Shown piece by piece: positions 16,706 to 25,530 of a stretch of DNA of 64,000 bases. Where the stretch lies: the NCBI RefSeq assembly GCF_007786445.1, contig NZ_VNJI01000035.1, positions 1 to 64,000 of the forward strand. The letters are read 5' to 3'. Every line of letters begins with the position of its first letter. Position 1 is the stretch's first letter. This stretch comes from Paenibacillus cremeus (GTDB lineage Bacteria; Bacillota; Bacilli; Paenibacillales; NBRC-103111). A model generated the notes under the pieces. It was given only the letters and a program-made list of their open reading frames with translations. It was not told the DNA's origin and did no database searches. The position numbers and the translations under genes were made by a program.

Positions 16706-18082
16706 ATGGGGAAAAAGAAAGTTTCGGCACTTGTTTTGGCAACCACGATGGTTTTGCTTTCCGCCTGTAACGTGAATATGGGCGGAGGCGACACGGCTTC
16801 AAAACCGGCGGATGCCGCATCCAAGCCTGCGGGGAGTTCGTCTTCAGCTCCTCAAAAGGTCGTCTTTTGGCATGCGATGGGCGGATCGAACACCAAAGTG
16901 GTAGATCAAATGGTATCTGACTTCAACGCTTCTCAGAACAAAATCCAAGTAGAAGCCGTCTATCAGGGGTCATATGACGATCTGCTCAGTAAACTGAAAA
17001 CTTCGATGGGGTCAAGCGACGGTCCTTCCATCGTCCAAATGTACGAAATTGGCAGCCGCTTCATGATCGACTCGAAAACCATCACTCCTATGCAGAATTT
17101 TATTGATTCGGAGAAATGGGATGTATCGCAGCTCGAACCGAATATAGCCGGTTACTATACGTTCGGAGGCAAGCTATATTCCATGCCTTTTAACACCTCC
17201 AACCCCATCCTATATTACAATAAAGATTTATTTAAAGCGGCGGGTCTAGATCCTGCAAAGCCTCCAAAGACATATGAGGAACTAAAAGCAGCGGCTGATG
17301 CGATTACCAAAACTGGCAAAGCCACAGGCGCCAACTTTGCGATTTATGGATGGTTTATTGAGCAGTTTTTCGCCAACCAAGGCTCGGACTACGTCAATAA
17401 CGGAAATGGCCGTACTTCGCAGGCCACCGAGTCGTTAGTGAATAATGAAGCTGGAGTCAAGACGCTGGCTTGGTGGAAGGATCTTATCGATACCAAGGCT
17501 GCTAACAATCTTGGACGCAAAACCGATGATTCCAAAAAAGCATTTTCTGCCGGTCAAGTGGGCATGATTCTCGAATCCACAGCTTCACTGAAAGGGCTTG
17601 TTGATAGCGCAGCAGGGAAGTTTGAGGTTGGTACTGGGTTTCTTCCGAAGCCGGCGGACGCGAAAGAGGGCGGCGTTGTCGTTGGCGGAGCCAGCCTGTG
17701 GATGATGAATAACAAACCGAATGAGGAGCAAAAAGCGGCTTGGGAGTTTATTAAATTTCTTACTTCACCGAAGGAGCAGGCGTATTGGCATATCAATACC
17801 GGATACTTCCCTATCACCAAAAAGGCATATGATGAGGATAGTGTAAAGGATAATCTGAAAAAGTTCCCTCAGTTCCAGACGGCCATCGACCAGCTCCATC
17901 AAACCAAGCTGAACACGGCAACCCAAGGCGCCGTCATGGGTGTGTTCCCAGAAGCAAGACAAATCGTCGAAGGGGCTATCGAAGAGGTACTCAATAACAA
18001 AAAATCGCCGAAGGATGCCTTGGATGCGGCGGCAAAAGAGATCACCACGAAGATTCAACAATACAATAAAACCGTAAAGTGA
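16706..18082 (+). CDS. ugpB: sn-Glycerol-3-phosphate-binding lipoprotein, UgpB-like
   Basis: A 458-residue binding lipoprotein (LSAC, C21). It lines up with UgpB landmarks: FWHAMGG near the start of the mature protein, YQGSYDDLLSKL, IVQMYEIGS, FNTSNPILYYNKDLFKAAGL, VGGASLWMM and WHINTGYFPITKKAYD. Those are the regions that line the glycerol-phosphate pocket in UgpB, so glycerol 3-phosphate or glycerophosphodiesters are the probable ligand. Unlike the enterobacterial system, no UgpC ATPase or UgpQ phosphodiesterase follows. A terminator closes the operon 19 bases after the stop. Confidence 0.85.
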   Translation: MGKKKVSALVLATTMVLLSACNVNMGGGDTASKPADAASKPAGSSSSAPQKVVFWHAMGGSNTKVVDQMVSDFNASQNKIQVEAVYQGSYDDLLSKLKTSMGSSDGPSIVQMYEIGSRFMIDSKTITPMQNFIDSEKWDVSQLEPNIAGYYTFGGKLYSMPFNTSNPILYYNKDLFKAAGLDPAKPPKTYEELKAAADAITKTGKATGANFAIYGWFIEQFFANQGSDYVNNGNGRTSQATESLVNNEAGVKTLAWWKDLIDTKAANNLGRKTDDSKKAFSAGQVGMILESTASLKGLVDSAAGKFEVGTGFLPKPADAKEGGVVVGGASLWMMNNKPNEEQKAAWEFIKFLTSPKEQAYWHINTGYFPITKKAYDEDSVKDNLKKFPQFQTAIDQLHQTKLNTATQGAVMGVFPEARQIVEGAIEEVLNNKKSPKDALDAAAKEITTKIQQYNKTVK

Positions 18083-18100
18083 AAAGAAATAAGCTTTCAG

Positions 18101-18128
18101 GTACTCTGTACAAACAGGGTACTTTTTT
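18101..18128 (+). terminator. Rho-independent terminator of the ugp-like operon
   Basis: GTACTCTGT (18101-18109), loop ACAA, ACAGGGTAC (18114-18122), T-run 18123-18128. The segment TTTCAGGTACTCTGT recurs almost exactly in a terminator at 59429-59462. Confidence 0.85.
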
Positions 18129-18325
18129 ATTTATTGTCCGGATGACTGACATCCTTAATATGAATGGCGAGAGATGAGAGGGCTGACCAATGCTCCGTAC
18201 TGAAAAAAATTCAGCTTAAGCGTGTAGGATTTTATAGGATTCGGTAGGTAGCGTTTACAATTTACACTAAGCGTTAGGAACACTCACACTTAAGAACCGC
18301 ATAGCAGAGGAAGGGGGGAGGTTCC

Positions 18326-19054
18326 GTGATCTCGTTTCAGCAAGTGGATAAGCATTACGGGGATTTTCATGTATTGAAGCAGATTGATCTTCAAATAAAC
18401 CCGGGTGAAGTGGTCGTTATTATCGGTCCTTCCGGATCGGGCAAAAGCACGCTTCTGCGCTGTATTAACCGTCTGGAGACGATCTCCGGCGGAGAGCTGA
18501 CCGTTAACGAAGTGGCGGTAAACGACAAGAAGACTGATATCAACAAGCTTCGGCGCAATATCGGTATGGTATTCCAGCATTTTAACCTATACCCTCATAA
18601 GAAGGTCATCGACAACATTACACTCGCTCCGATGAAGGTTTTAGGCATCTCTAAGCAGGAAGCCGAGCAAACGGCGAATTATTACTTGGAGAAGGTGGGA
18701 ATCGCCGATAAAGCGGAAAGCTATCCCTCTCATCTGTCCGGCGGACAGCAGCAGCGGGTAGCGATTGCCAGAGGGCTTGCGATGAAGCCTCAAATCATGC
18801 TGTTCGATGAACCGACATCGGCTCTGGATCCGGAAATGGTCGGCGAAGTGCTGGATGTCATGAAGGCACTGGCTCATGAAGGGATGACCATGGTGGTCGT
18901 AACCCACGAGATGGGCTTCGCCCGGGAAGTGGCGGACCGTGTTGTTTTTATGGATAAAGGTCAGATTCTTGAGGTTGCTACTCCGGAGGAGTTCTTCTCG
19001 AGTCCCAGGGAAGAGAGAGCGCGGCTGTTCCTTCATCGGGTACTAAACCATTAA
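18326..19054 (+). CDS. glnQ: Polar amino acid (glutamine-type) ABC importer ATPase
   Basis: This 242-residue ATPase energises the importer encoded by the next three genes. Walker A is GPSGSGKST, the Q-loop follows in [17 protein letters not shown], the signature is LSGGQQQR, Walker B is [13 protein letters not shown], and the switch histidine is in VVTHEM. The GTG at 18326 follows GGGGGGAGG. Gene order Q-H-M-P is the same as B. subtilis glnQHMP. The 200 bases upstream hold no promoter I can define securely. Confidence 0.93.
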   Translation: MISFQQVDKHYGDFHVLKQIDLQINPGEVVVIIGPSGSGKSTLLRCINRLETISGGELTVNEVAVNDKKTDINKLRRNIGMVFQHFNLYPHKKVIDNITLAPMKVLGISKQEAEQTANYYLEKVGIADKAESYPSHLSGGQQQRVAIARGLAMKPQIMLFDEPTSALDPEMVGEVLDVMKALAHEGMTMVVVTHEMGFAREVADRVVFMDKGQILEVATPEEFFSSPREERARLFLHRVLNH

Positions 19055-19092
19055 AAAAAATAAGCTCATAAGCGAAAGGGGATCAATTCAAC

Positions 19093-19947
19093 ATGAAAAT
19101 GAAAAAATGGATGACTTACGTTGCTGTGCCTTTCTTATTATCTACAGTAGTACTCGCGGGCTGTGGAACGAAAAATAATGACGGCGGTGCTCAATCGGCC
19201 GGAGGCGGAAGCAAGCCTGCTGCATCGGCTTCGGTGCTTGACGACATCAAGAAACGCGGCAAGCTGGTAGTCGGCGTAAAATACGATACGAAGCTTTTCG
19301 GTCTGAAGGATCCGGCCAGCGGCAAGGTGGAGGGCTTTGACGTCGATATCGCCAAGGCGCTTGCAAAGCAAATCGTCGGCGATGAGAATAAGATCGAGCT
19401 GAAGGAGGTCACTTCCAAGACGCGGATTCCTATGCTCGACAACAAAGAGATCGATATGATTATCGCTACGATGACGGTCAACGAAGAGCGTAAGAAGCAG
19501 GTAGACTTCTCCGACATTTACTTTAAGGCCGGGCAATCGCTGCTGGTGAAGAAGGGAAGCCCGATCAAGAGCATTAACGATGTGAAAAAGGGCACGAAGG
19601 TGCTTGCGGTCAAAGGCTCGACTTCGGTGGATAACATCAAGAAGAAGGCGCCGGATGCGACGGTGCTGGAGTTCGATAACTACCAGGACGCCTTCAGCGC
19701 GCTGAAAGCTGGTCAAGGCGACACGCTGACGACGGACAACGCCATCCTCTACGGAATGGCTGTTCAAGATCCGAACTATGAGGTTGTAAACGAGGCGCCC
19801 TTCACGGATGAGCCCTACGGTATTGCCATCAAGAAAGGCGAAACCGCACTCCTCACTGCGGTCAACGACGGCCTGAAGCAGCTGCAATCAAGCGGCGAAT
19901 ACAACAAGATCTATGAAAAGTGGATTGGCAAAGCGCCAACCAAGTAA
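19093..19947 (+). CDS. glnH: Glutamine-type amino acid-binding lipoprotein
   Basis: A 284-residue family-3 binding protein with a lipoprotein signal (LAGC, C24). Typical features are KRGKLVVGVKYDTKLFG, GFDVDIAKALAKQI, MIIATMTVNEERKKQVDFS and the closing YEKWIG. It lies between the ATPase and permease genes. A ten-base-pair stem-loop 50 bases after the stop separates it from the permeases and probably raises the amount of binding protein relative to them. Glutamine is the likely ligand from the operon order; other polar amino acids cannot be excluded. Confidence 0.9.
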   Translation: MKMKKWMTYVAVPFLLSTVVLAGCGTKNNDGGAQSAGGGSKPAASASVLDDIKKRGKLVVGVKYDTKLFGLKDPASGKVEGFDVDIAKALAKQIVGDENKIELKEVTSKTRIPMLDNKEIDMIIATMTVNEERKKQVDFSDIYFKAGQSLLVKKGSPIKSINDVKKGTKVLAVKGSTSVDNIKKKAPDATVLEFDNYQDAFSALKAGQGDTLTTDNAILYGMAVQDPNYEVVNEAPFTDEPYGIAIKKGETALLTAVNDGLKQLQSSGEYNKIYEKWIGKAPTK

Positions 19948-19997
19948 TGAAGAAAAGCGTATATCGAAATCTTTTAGACTTTCTGTAACGTTCAAGT

Positions 19998-20021
19998 GAT
20001 GGGTGGCCTCCGCCACCCATC
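19998..20021 (+). terminator. Stem-loop between glnH and glnM
   Basis: GATGGGTGGC (19998-20007) pairs perfectly with GCCACCCATC (20012-20021) around CTCC. Only a short T-rich tail follows, so it probably acts as a partial terminator or 3-prime stabiliser. Confidence 0.65.
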
Positions 20022-20051
20022 TTCTGTATCTAAGCTATAAGGGGGATCAGG

Positions 20052-20705
20052 ATGCCGGACATTACGATTTTTACCGACAATTTCGACACGTATATGAAAG
20101 GCTTCGGCAATACGATATTATCCAGCGCCATTGCCCTCATCGGAAGCTTCGTTCTCGGTACATTGATTGCTGTCTTGCGCATTACGAAGGTTAAAGCGCT
20201 CCAATGGATCGGAACCGCTTATGTAGAATTTTTACGGAACATTCCCATTTTGCTGGTTGTATTCGTTTTCTTCTACGGACTTCCGTCCATCGGGGTGACC
20301 TGGAGCGGATTCGTATGCGGTACGATCGGTTTGACGGTATATACCGCCTCATTCGTAGCTGAGGCCATCCGGGCGGGAATTATGGCTGTGCCGAAGGGCC
20401 AGACGGAGGCAGCTAGAGCTTCAGGTTTAAACTACATGCAGACCATGTGGCATGTCATTCTTCCGCAGGCGATCAAAATCGTCATTCCGCCTTTAAGCAA
20501 CCAGTTCATCAATTTGGTGAAAAATTCGTCCGTCCTCGGGGTATTTGCCGGGTTTGATTTAATGTACTACGGCGATGCGGTAGCCAGCAAAACCTATGCT
20601 ACGTTCGATACTTACATTTTCGTAGCCTTGCTTTATTTGGTGCTGACCCTCCCGCTCAGCTTTATGTCGTTCCGATTGGAGCGCAGGCTGGCGAAAAACG
20701 GATAA
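20052..20705 (+). CDS. glnM: Glutamine-type amino acid ABC permease, first subunit
   Basis: A 217-residue permease of the HisMQ family with about five spans. The start carries the family segment FGNTILSSAIALIGSFVLG, and the EAA loop is EAARASGLNYMQTMWHVILP. EFLRNIPILLVVFVFFYGLP is the conserved third-span region. GGGGGAT precedes the ATG. It forms the channel with the product of the next gene. Confidence 0.9.
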   Translation: MPDITIFTDNFDTYMKGFGNTILSSAIALIGSFVLGTLIAVLRITKVKALQWIGTAYVEFLRNIPILLVVFVFFYGLPSIGVTWSGFVCGTIGLTVYTASFVAEAIRAGIMAVPKGQTEAARASGLNYMQTMWHVILPQAIKIVIPPLSNQFINLVKNSSVLGVFAGFDLMYYGDAVASKTYATFDTYIFVALLYLVLTLPLSFMSFRLERRLAKNG

Positions 20706-20752
20706 GCACGCGGACGAGGCATGTTTGCTGAGTCTTACTTCAAGGAGGAGCC

Positions 20753-21403
20753 ATGGATATTACGAATGCATTATCGCCTCATAACCTAAGCTTTATTTTG
20801 GAAGGCTTCGGGGTTACATTGAGGGTTGCTTTCTTTGCCATCATTTTCAGTTTTTTCATCGGTTGTTTAGTAGGGACGCTTCGGTATACGAAAATACCGG
20901 TTGTGTCGCCCGCTCTCGGTATCCTTGTCGAGCTGATCCGCAACCTGCCGCTGCTGCTGCTCATTTTTTTCACGCGCTTTGCGCTACCGGAGGTGGGCAT
21001 CAAGCTGGGGGTGGAGTATTCGGCCATCGTGGCTTTAACGGTATTCGAGGGGGCCATGATTTCGGAGATCGTCCGCAGCGGGCTGAACTCGATCCACAAG
21101 GGGCAGATTGAAGCCGCACGGTCATCCGGCCTGAGCTATGTTCAAACCTTATGGCACATCGTGCTCCCGCAAGGGCTGCGACGGATGGTGCCGCCGATGG
21201 TCAGCCAGTTCATCTCCTTGCTGAAAGATACCTCTCTCGCCATTGTGATCTCCCTCCCGGAGCTGATGCATCAAGCAAAGATCGTCATCGGTCAAAGCTA
21301 CAGCTTCGTTGTTCCGGTGCTTGCCGTAACGGCGATTCTATACTTTGCGATCAATTATGCCCTTTCCCTTGTGGCTCGCCGATTGGAGAATAAGTGGGTG
21401 TGA
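20753..21403 (+). CDS. glnP: Glutamine-type amino acid ABC permease, second subunit
   Basis: A 216-residue HisMQ permease. It has EGFGVTLRVAFFAIIFSFFIG at the front, ELIRNLPLLLLIFFTRFALP in the middle, and the EAA loop EAARSSGLSYVQTLWHIVLP. AAGGAGGAG precedes the ATG. It is the last gene of the glnQHMP-type operon, and the glnKL-type regulatory pair begins 120 bases later on the same strand. Confidence 0.9.
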   Translation: MDITNALSPHNLSFILEGFGVTLRVAFFAIIFSFFIGCLVGTLRYTKIPVVSPALGILVELIRNLPLLLLIFFTRFALPEVGIKLGVEYSAIVALTVFEGAMISEIVRSGLNSIHKGQIEAARSSGLSYVQTLWHIVLPQGLRRMVPPMVSQFISLLKDTSLAIVISLPELMHQAKIVIGQSYSFVVPVLAVTAILYFAINYALSLVARRLENKWV

Positions 21404-21523
21404 GAGCAGCGGACGCTGAAGCACCTCATCAAGTTGCTGGCCTTGGATTACTGCGGGGCCGGCTTCTTTTGTTGTATAATAGGCTTCTAAACTCGAAATT
21501 CGTTTGCGTAAGCTTGTAGTAGG

Positions 21524-22855
21524 ATGGTGGCTCGTATGGAATGGCTTCACAATCGGTTCAAAAGCGATGAATTGCAGATCGTTCTGGTGGCGCTGGCAGT
21601 GGCGATTGCCGGGGAATTCAAAATCACTCCGTTTAGCGGGCAAATGTTTCGCGTAGGTCTGGGCAGCAGCGCTTTTTTATTGTTTATCTTATTCATGCGC
21701 CGGCAGCTGATTATGAAGATGGGCATTGTGGTTGGGGTGACGGTGCTGCTTTTTCGGATTACGGGAGATATGATTGCGGGGAGTGATCCTACCTTCTTGG
21801 AAAGCCTCCGTACACACTTTTCGGCCATGCTGTATTACATCGTGTTTGCTATCGGTATGCGCTTGATCCAGCATCGGCTGGATGACATGCATCCGCTTAT
21901 CGTCGGTCTATGTGTCACGGCAACCGATTTCGCGTCGAATGCGACAGAGCTGCTCGTTCGCAGTATGATTTTCCACTGGGGGTCCATCCCGTCCGATCAG
22001 TGGCTCTTGATTGCTATCGTTGCCGTGGTGCGCAGCTTTTTCACGGTTGGGCTGTACAGCAGCATGATGGTTCGGCAGATGAGAATTCTCCATGCGGAGC
22101 AGCAGAAGCGGATGGAGCAGATGCTGAATGTCGGCAGCGGACTGTATGGTGAAGTGTTCTATTTGCGAAAATCGATGAATGCGATCGAGCAAATCACAGC
22201 GAGCAGCTACGAGCTGTATGGACGGTTGCAGCAGGCTGGCGATAAGCAAATTAGCCGGTCCATGCTGGAGATTACGCAGCAGATCCATGAGGTGAAGAAA
22301 GATTCGCAGCGGATTTTGGCGGGGCTTCTGAAGCTGTCGAACCGGGAAACCTCTCCGGAGATGGCGCTAGGTGAGATTATCGATTTTGTCGTGAAATCTA
22401 ATCAGGAATATGCGGCCATGCTGAACAAGAACGTGGGGTTCACGCTCGAGAAGGCGGCCGGATATTCGACGACACAATCGATTCCTTTGCTGACGGTATT
22501 GAACAATCTCGTATCCAATGCCGTTGAAGCGGTCCAGTCGAGGGGCCGAATTACGATCCGTGTCTGGGAGCGTCAGGCGAATACGCTATTCTCCGTATCG
22601 GATAATGGAGCAGGGATTCAGGAGCAGGATCGGGAGCTTGTATTTAAGCCGGGGTTTACAACGAAATTCAACCAGGACGGGATCGCGGCAACGGGGATCG
22701 GACTGTCCCACGTAAGCGATATTGTCCAATCCTTTGGCGGCAGCATATGCCTAGATCTGGAGGAGCTGGCGACGGAAACGACTTTTGTCGTAACTATCCC
22801 TACTGCGGCGTTGAAGAAAGGGGAGATGACTTGTGCTGACTTACTGTATAGTTGA
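21524..22855 (+). CDS. glnK: Sensor histidine kinase, GlnK (YcbA)-like
   Basis: A 443-residue membrane sensor kinase. Four to five hydrophobic spans fill the first 190 residues. A helical linker contains IHEVKKDSQRIL, whose histidine is the likely phosphorylation site, and the C-terminal ATPase domain shows NNLVSNAVEAV (N box), DNGAGI (G1) and GIGLSHV (G2). The start is 21524 or the ATG at 21536; the ribosome site does not settle it. TATAAT at 21475-21480 may be its -10. It overlaps the response regulator gene by 23 bases. In B. subtilis GlnK senses glutamine and its partner GlnL activates glutamine-use genes. Confidence 0.87.
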   Translation: MVARMEWLHNRFKSDELQIVLVALAVAIAGEFKITPFSGQMFRVGLGSSAFLLFILFMRRQLIMKMGIVVGVTVLLFRITGDMIAGSDPTFLESLRTHFSAMLYYIVFAIGMRLIQHRLDDMHPLIVGLCVTATDFASNATELLVRSMIFHWGSIPSDQWLLIAIVAVVRSFFTVGLYSSMMVRQMRILHAEQQKRMEQMLNVGSGLYGEVFYLRKSMNAIEQITASSYELYGRLQQAGDKQISRSMLEITQQIHEVKKDSQRILAGLLKLSNRETSPEMALGEIIDFVVKSNQEYAAMLNKNVGFTLEKAAGYSTTQSIPLLTVLNNLVSNAVEAVQSRGRITIRVWERQANTLFSVSDNGAGIQEQDRELVFKPGFTTKFNQDGIAATGIGLSHVSDIVQSFGGSICLDLEELATETTFVVTIPTAALKKGEMTCADLLYS

Positions 22856-23732
22856 CGATGATGCGGTAAGTCGCCGCATGCTCCAGTCGATTATCGAGCA
22901 AAGCGAGCTGGGCGAGGTGGTCGGCATGGCCGGAGGCGGAGTGGAGGGAAAGGAACGCATACTCGAGCTATCACCGGATGTGGTGCTGGTCGATCTGCTG
23001 ATGCCAGACCAGGATGGCATCGAAACCATTCTCCAGCTGAAGCAGGAGGGCTTCCAGGGGAAGTTTGTGATGATTTCGCAGATTGAAAATAAAGAAATGA
23101 TCGGCAAGGCTTACCGGGCCGGCATTGAATTTTACATCCACAAGCCGATTAACCGAATCGAGGTGGAAGCGGTCCTTGGCAAGGTGGTCGAGCAGTGGAA
23201 AATCACCCGCTACTTATCCGAAATCAAGCAGTCGCTTGCCAAGCTGGATTCGCTTCATCCGGAGCCTGTTGCTAGCCGCAGGAAGGAAGGCGCTCGCGAA
23301 ATTATGCAGCACATCTTGATGGACATGGGAGTTATTAGTGAGAGTGGAAGCCGGGATATGACCGAAATTATCGAATTTTTAATCCACCATCATAAATCGG
23401 AGACGCTCCCGCCGCTCAAGGAGCTGTATGAAGTGGCGGCCAAAGCGCATAAGCCCGTGGGAAGCGATATGGACAAAGAAGGAAAGGCCGTGGAGCAGCG
23501 GATTCGAAGGACGGTCTACGCCGCCTTGACGAATCTAGCCAATATCGGTCTTACGGATTATAGCAATCCAAAGTTCGAGCACTACGCTCCGCTCTATTTT
23601 GACTTTCAAGATGTCCGACTGGCGATGAGGGACATGGATGATGAACGTACGCTGGAAAAAAGAAAGGTCAACATTAAAAAGTTCCTGCAAGTTTTTTATT
23701 TGGAAACGTTGAATAAGTTGAGAGAAGCATAA
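22833..23732 (+). CDS. glnL: Response regulator, GlnL (YcbB)-like
   Basis: This 299-residue regulator has a receiver domain (VDDD at residues 7-10, phospho-acceptor in VVLVDLLMPDQDG, lysine in IHKPI) followed by a YcbB-type effector domain (about 140-299), not an OmpR or NarL helix-turn-helix. The segments QHILMDMGVI and RRTVYAALTNLANIGL lie in the DNA-binding part. It starts with GTG inside the kinase gene, ten bases after AAGGGGAG, so the two proteins are translationally coupled. Its likely target is the adjacent glnQHMP operon, by position. Confidence 0.9.
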   Translation: MLTYCIVDDDAVSRRMLQSIIEQSELGEVVGMAGGGVEGKERILELSPDVVLVDLLMPDQDGIETILQLKQEGFQGKFVMISQIENKEMIGKAYRAGIEFYIHKPINRIEVEAVLGKVVEQWKITRYLSEIKQSLAKLDSLHPEPVASRRKEGAREIMQHILMDMGVISESGSRDMTEIIEFLIHHHKSETLPPLKELYEVAAKAHKPVGSDMDKEGKAVEQRIRRTVYAALTNLANIGLTDYSNPKFEHYAPLYFDFQDVRLAMRDMDDERTLEKRKVNIKKFLQVFYLETLNKLREA

Positions 23733-23738
23733 TCAAGG

Positions 23739-23764
23739 CCGCTTTTGATCAAGCGGTTTTTTTT
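23739..23764 (+). terminator. Rho-independent terminator after glnL
   Basis: CCGCTT (23739-23744), loop TTGATC, AAGCGG (23751-23756), then eight T. A clear end for the gln region. Confidence 0.9.
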
Positions 23765-23837
23765 GTACGAAATTGGGGTGCACCTTCACCAAATGCAACA
23801 TGGCCATCTAAATTTTTGAAAGGAGCCTTTCCCGCTC

Positions 23838-25073
23838 ATGGATCCTAAACGTAGACTGGTCATTATTATGGCTCTAATTACAGCCGTATCGTTATTTGGC
23901 GATTCTATGCTTTATGTTGCCCTGCCTACCCATTGGAGCGAGGCAGGTCTAAGCTCATTTGTGCAAGTAGGGGTGTTATTATCCATTAATCGATTCGTCC
24001 GGCTGCCGTTAAACCCCATTATCGGATGGGCTTACCGGAAAATCAGTTCCCGTACGGGTGTTTTTTTAGCAGTGTTCATTGCCGGCTCAACTACATTTTT
24101 GTACGGACATGTAACAAATTTTTACGAATGGTGCCTAATTCGCGGCTTATGGGGGGTGGCCTGGTCGCTGCTTCGGTTAGGCTCTTATTTTATGATCTTA
24201 GATTTATCTACGGACGAAAACAGAGGATATTATTTAGGAACGTACAACGGACTATACCGGATAGGGAGCCTTGTCGGAATGCTATCCGGCGGTTTTTTTG
24301 TCGACCTTTACGGGCTAAGAGGTGTAACGGCGGTTTTCGGCATCTTGGCGTTTTTAGCTGCGCCACTAGTGCTGAGGTTTGTTCCTCATACCAGGCATGA
24401 CATAATCATAGAGAAGAAAAGGGCGGACAAAGGAACATTTTTGGGAAATCCTTATTTGCTATGGGTGCTGAGTTCAGTATTTTTAGTGGCTATGAGCCTT
24501 GAAGGTATTTTGACTTCAACCTTAAGCCGGCTAATAGAGATGCGCATGCCCAGGTCCATTGATTTGCTGGGTATCACTTTAGGCGCCGCAACACTTGCAG
24601 GCGTTTTGCAGGCGACAAGATGGGCGATTGGCCCAGCACTATCGCCTTTCGTTGGGAAGCTTTCGGATGGACGATCCGGCCGGTATCCGTTATTAGCTTT
24701 AGGGCTCATCCTTATTTCCATATCTATGGGCCTCACCCAATTATCAATATTTCCTTTCACTGCTTGGCTCTGTGTTTTGCTAGTGATTTTATTTATCTCG
24801 ACCGCATTAACTACCCTTATGGACGCTTTAGCCTCTGACTTAGCTGCCGGAAAAGTAAGAGTAGCCGTCGCCACCGTATACGTAATCGTAGGTGACGTAG
24901 GTGCTGCTTGCGGCCCCATCTTAGCGTATGCGGGTGAAAGCATATTTGGAATAAAGCTAACCTATTGGATATCATCTATTATTCTTTTGATTTTAGGCAT
25001 TGTTTGGTCTGTTATGGCCTATTTGAAATGGAAGAAGGAAAAACAGGTCGTTCAGACAAATCGGATTATCTAA
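23838..25073 (+). CDS. Major facilitator superfamily transporter
   Basis: A 411-residue membrane protein with about 12 spans, split by a charged central loop (HTRHDIIIEKKRADKGTF near residues 180-197). The loop between spans 2 and 3 shows the MFS-type stretch PLNPIIGWAYRK, and its second-half counterpart is FVGKLSDGRSGRYP. These place it among drug/proton or unknown-substrate exporters; no substrate can be assigned. AAAGGAG lies inside a small hairpin (GAAAG/CTTTC, 23818-23831) with 13 bases to the ATG, a rather long spacing that may keep expression low. It is a single-gene unit. Confidence 0.85.
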   Translation: MDPKRRLVIIMALITAVSLFGDSMLYVALPTHWSEAGLSSFVQVGVLLSINRFVRLPLNPIIGWAYRKISSRTGVFLAVFIAGSTTFLYGHVTNFYEWCLIRGLWGVAWSLLRLGSYFMILDLSTDENRGYYLGTYNGLYRIGSLVGMLSGGFFVDLYGLRGVTAVFGILAFLAAPLVLRFVPHTRHDIIIEKKRADKGTFLGNPYLLWVLSSVFLVAMSLEGILTSTLSRLIEMRMPRSIDLLGITLGAATLAGVLQATRWAIGPALSPFVGKLSDGRSGRYPLLALGLILISISMGLTQLSIFPFTAWLCVLLVILFISTALTTLMDALASDLAAGKVRVAVATVYVIVGDVGAACGPILAYAGESIFGIKLTYWISSIILLILGIVWSVMAYLKWKKEKQVVQTNRII

Positions 25074-25281
25074 AGATTATCTAAGCACTTCAAGGCTTTA
25101 ATCAAAGGTAGGGAAATGGGTTGTAAGGGCAAACTTATATAGATAAATTTGACTTTTGGCATTATATTGGTTCATTTCGTGAATATACAATTAATTGTGT
25201 TTGTTAGTTAGTATTCGAATAAAGGCCAACCCCAAAATGAAGCGCCCCCCGCCAAGTAGACAGTGGAATAAATTAAATTGA
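25074..25281. other. Intergenic region with IS-like terminal sequence
   Basis: No gene is visible. The minus-strand reading of 25230-25261 (TGTCTACTTGGC, a G-run, then GCTTCATTTTGG) looks like the outer end of an IS3-family element and joins directly to the transposase tail at 25282. The rest is AT-rich with no clear terminator for the MFS gene. Confidence 0.4.
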
Positions 25282-25359
25282 TTAAGCTGCATTAGCTCGA
25301 GCTTCCATCGGGCTAAGGCTGCTTAATTTCTTCTGCAACCGTTCGTAGTTGTTGTGGAG
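25282..25359 (-). pseudogene. IS3-family transposase, C-terminal remnant
   Basis: The minus strand reads LHNNYERLQKKLSSLSPMEA then RANAA and a TAA stop at 25282. This is the well-known YNxxRxQxxLxxLSPxExR ending of IS3/IS150-group OrfB transposases. The sequence upstream (25360 onward) no longer reads as transposase, so only the last 25 codons remain. It is the scar of an old insertion next to the sugar locus. Confidence 0.75.
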
Positions 25360-25530
25360 GGCTCGGGGGGACTCCCCAAGCCTTTTTATATTTGAAGACA
25401 GGAGTTCCTGTGGATGTTGTAAAACAATTGCGCTCGAACAACAAATATCAGGATGTGTTTAAAAGTAGAGCCAAAGGCTTCCATACGGTACTGCTTTTTC
25501 TTCCCATCTTTAATCCATACTCTAAACTGC
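25360..25530. other. Intergenic region downstream of the large glycosidase-like gene
   Basis: I see no gene, RNA or convincing terminator. A palindromic-looking GGGGGGACTCCCC segment (25365-25377) stands at the break with the IS remnant and may mark a rearrangement point. Confidence 0.3.

Noticed and set aside
19138..19887. 249-codon open frame antisense to glnH
   Set aside because: It lies wholly inside a well-supported gene, has no family motif or ribosome site, and arises from the GC-rich third positions of the sense gene.
24452..24943. 163-codon frame antisense to the MFS gene
   Set aside because: Antisense to transmembrane coding sequence, low complexity and no start signal.
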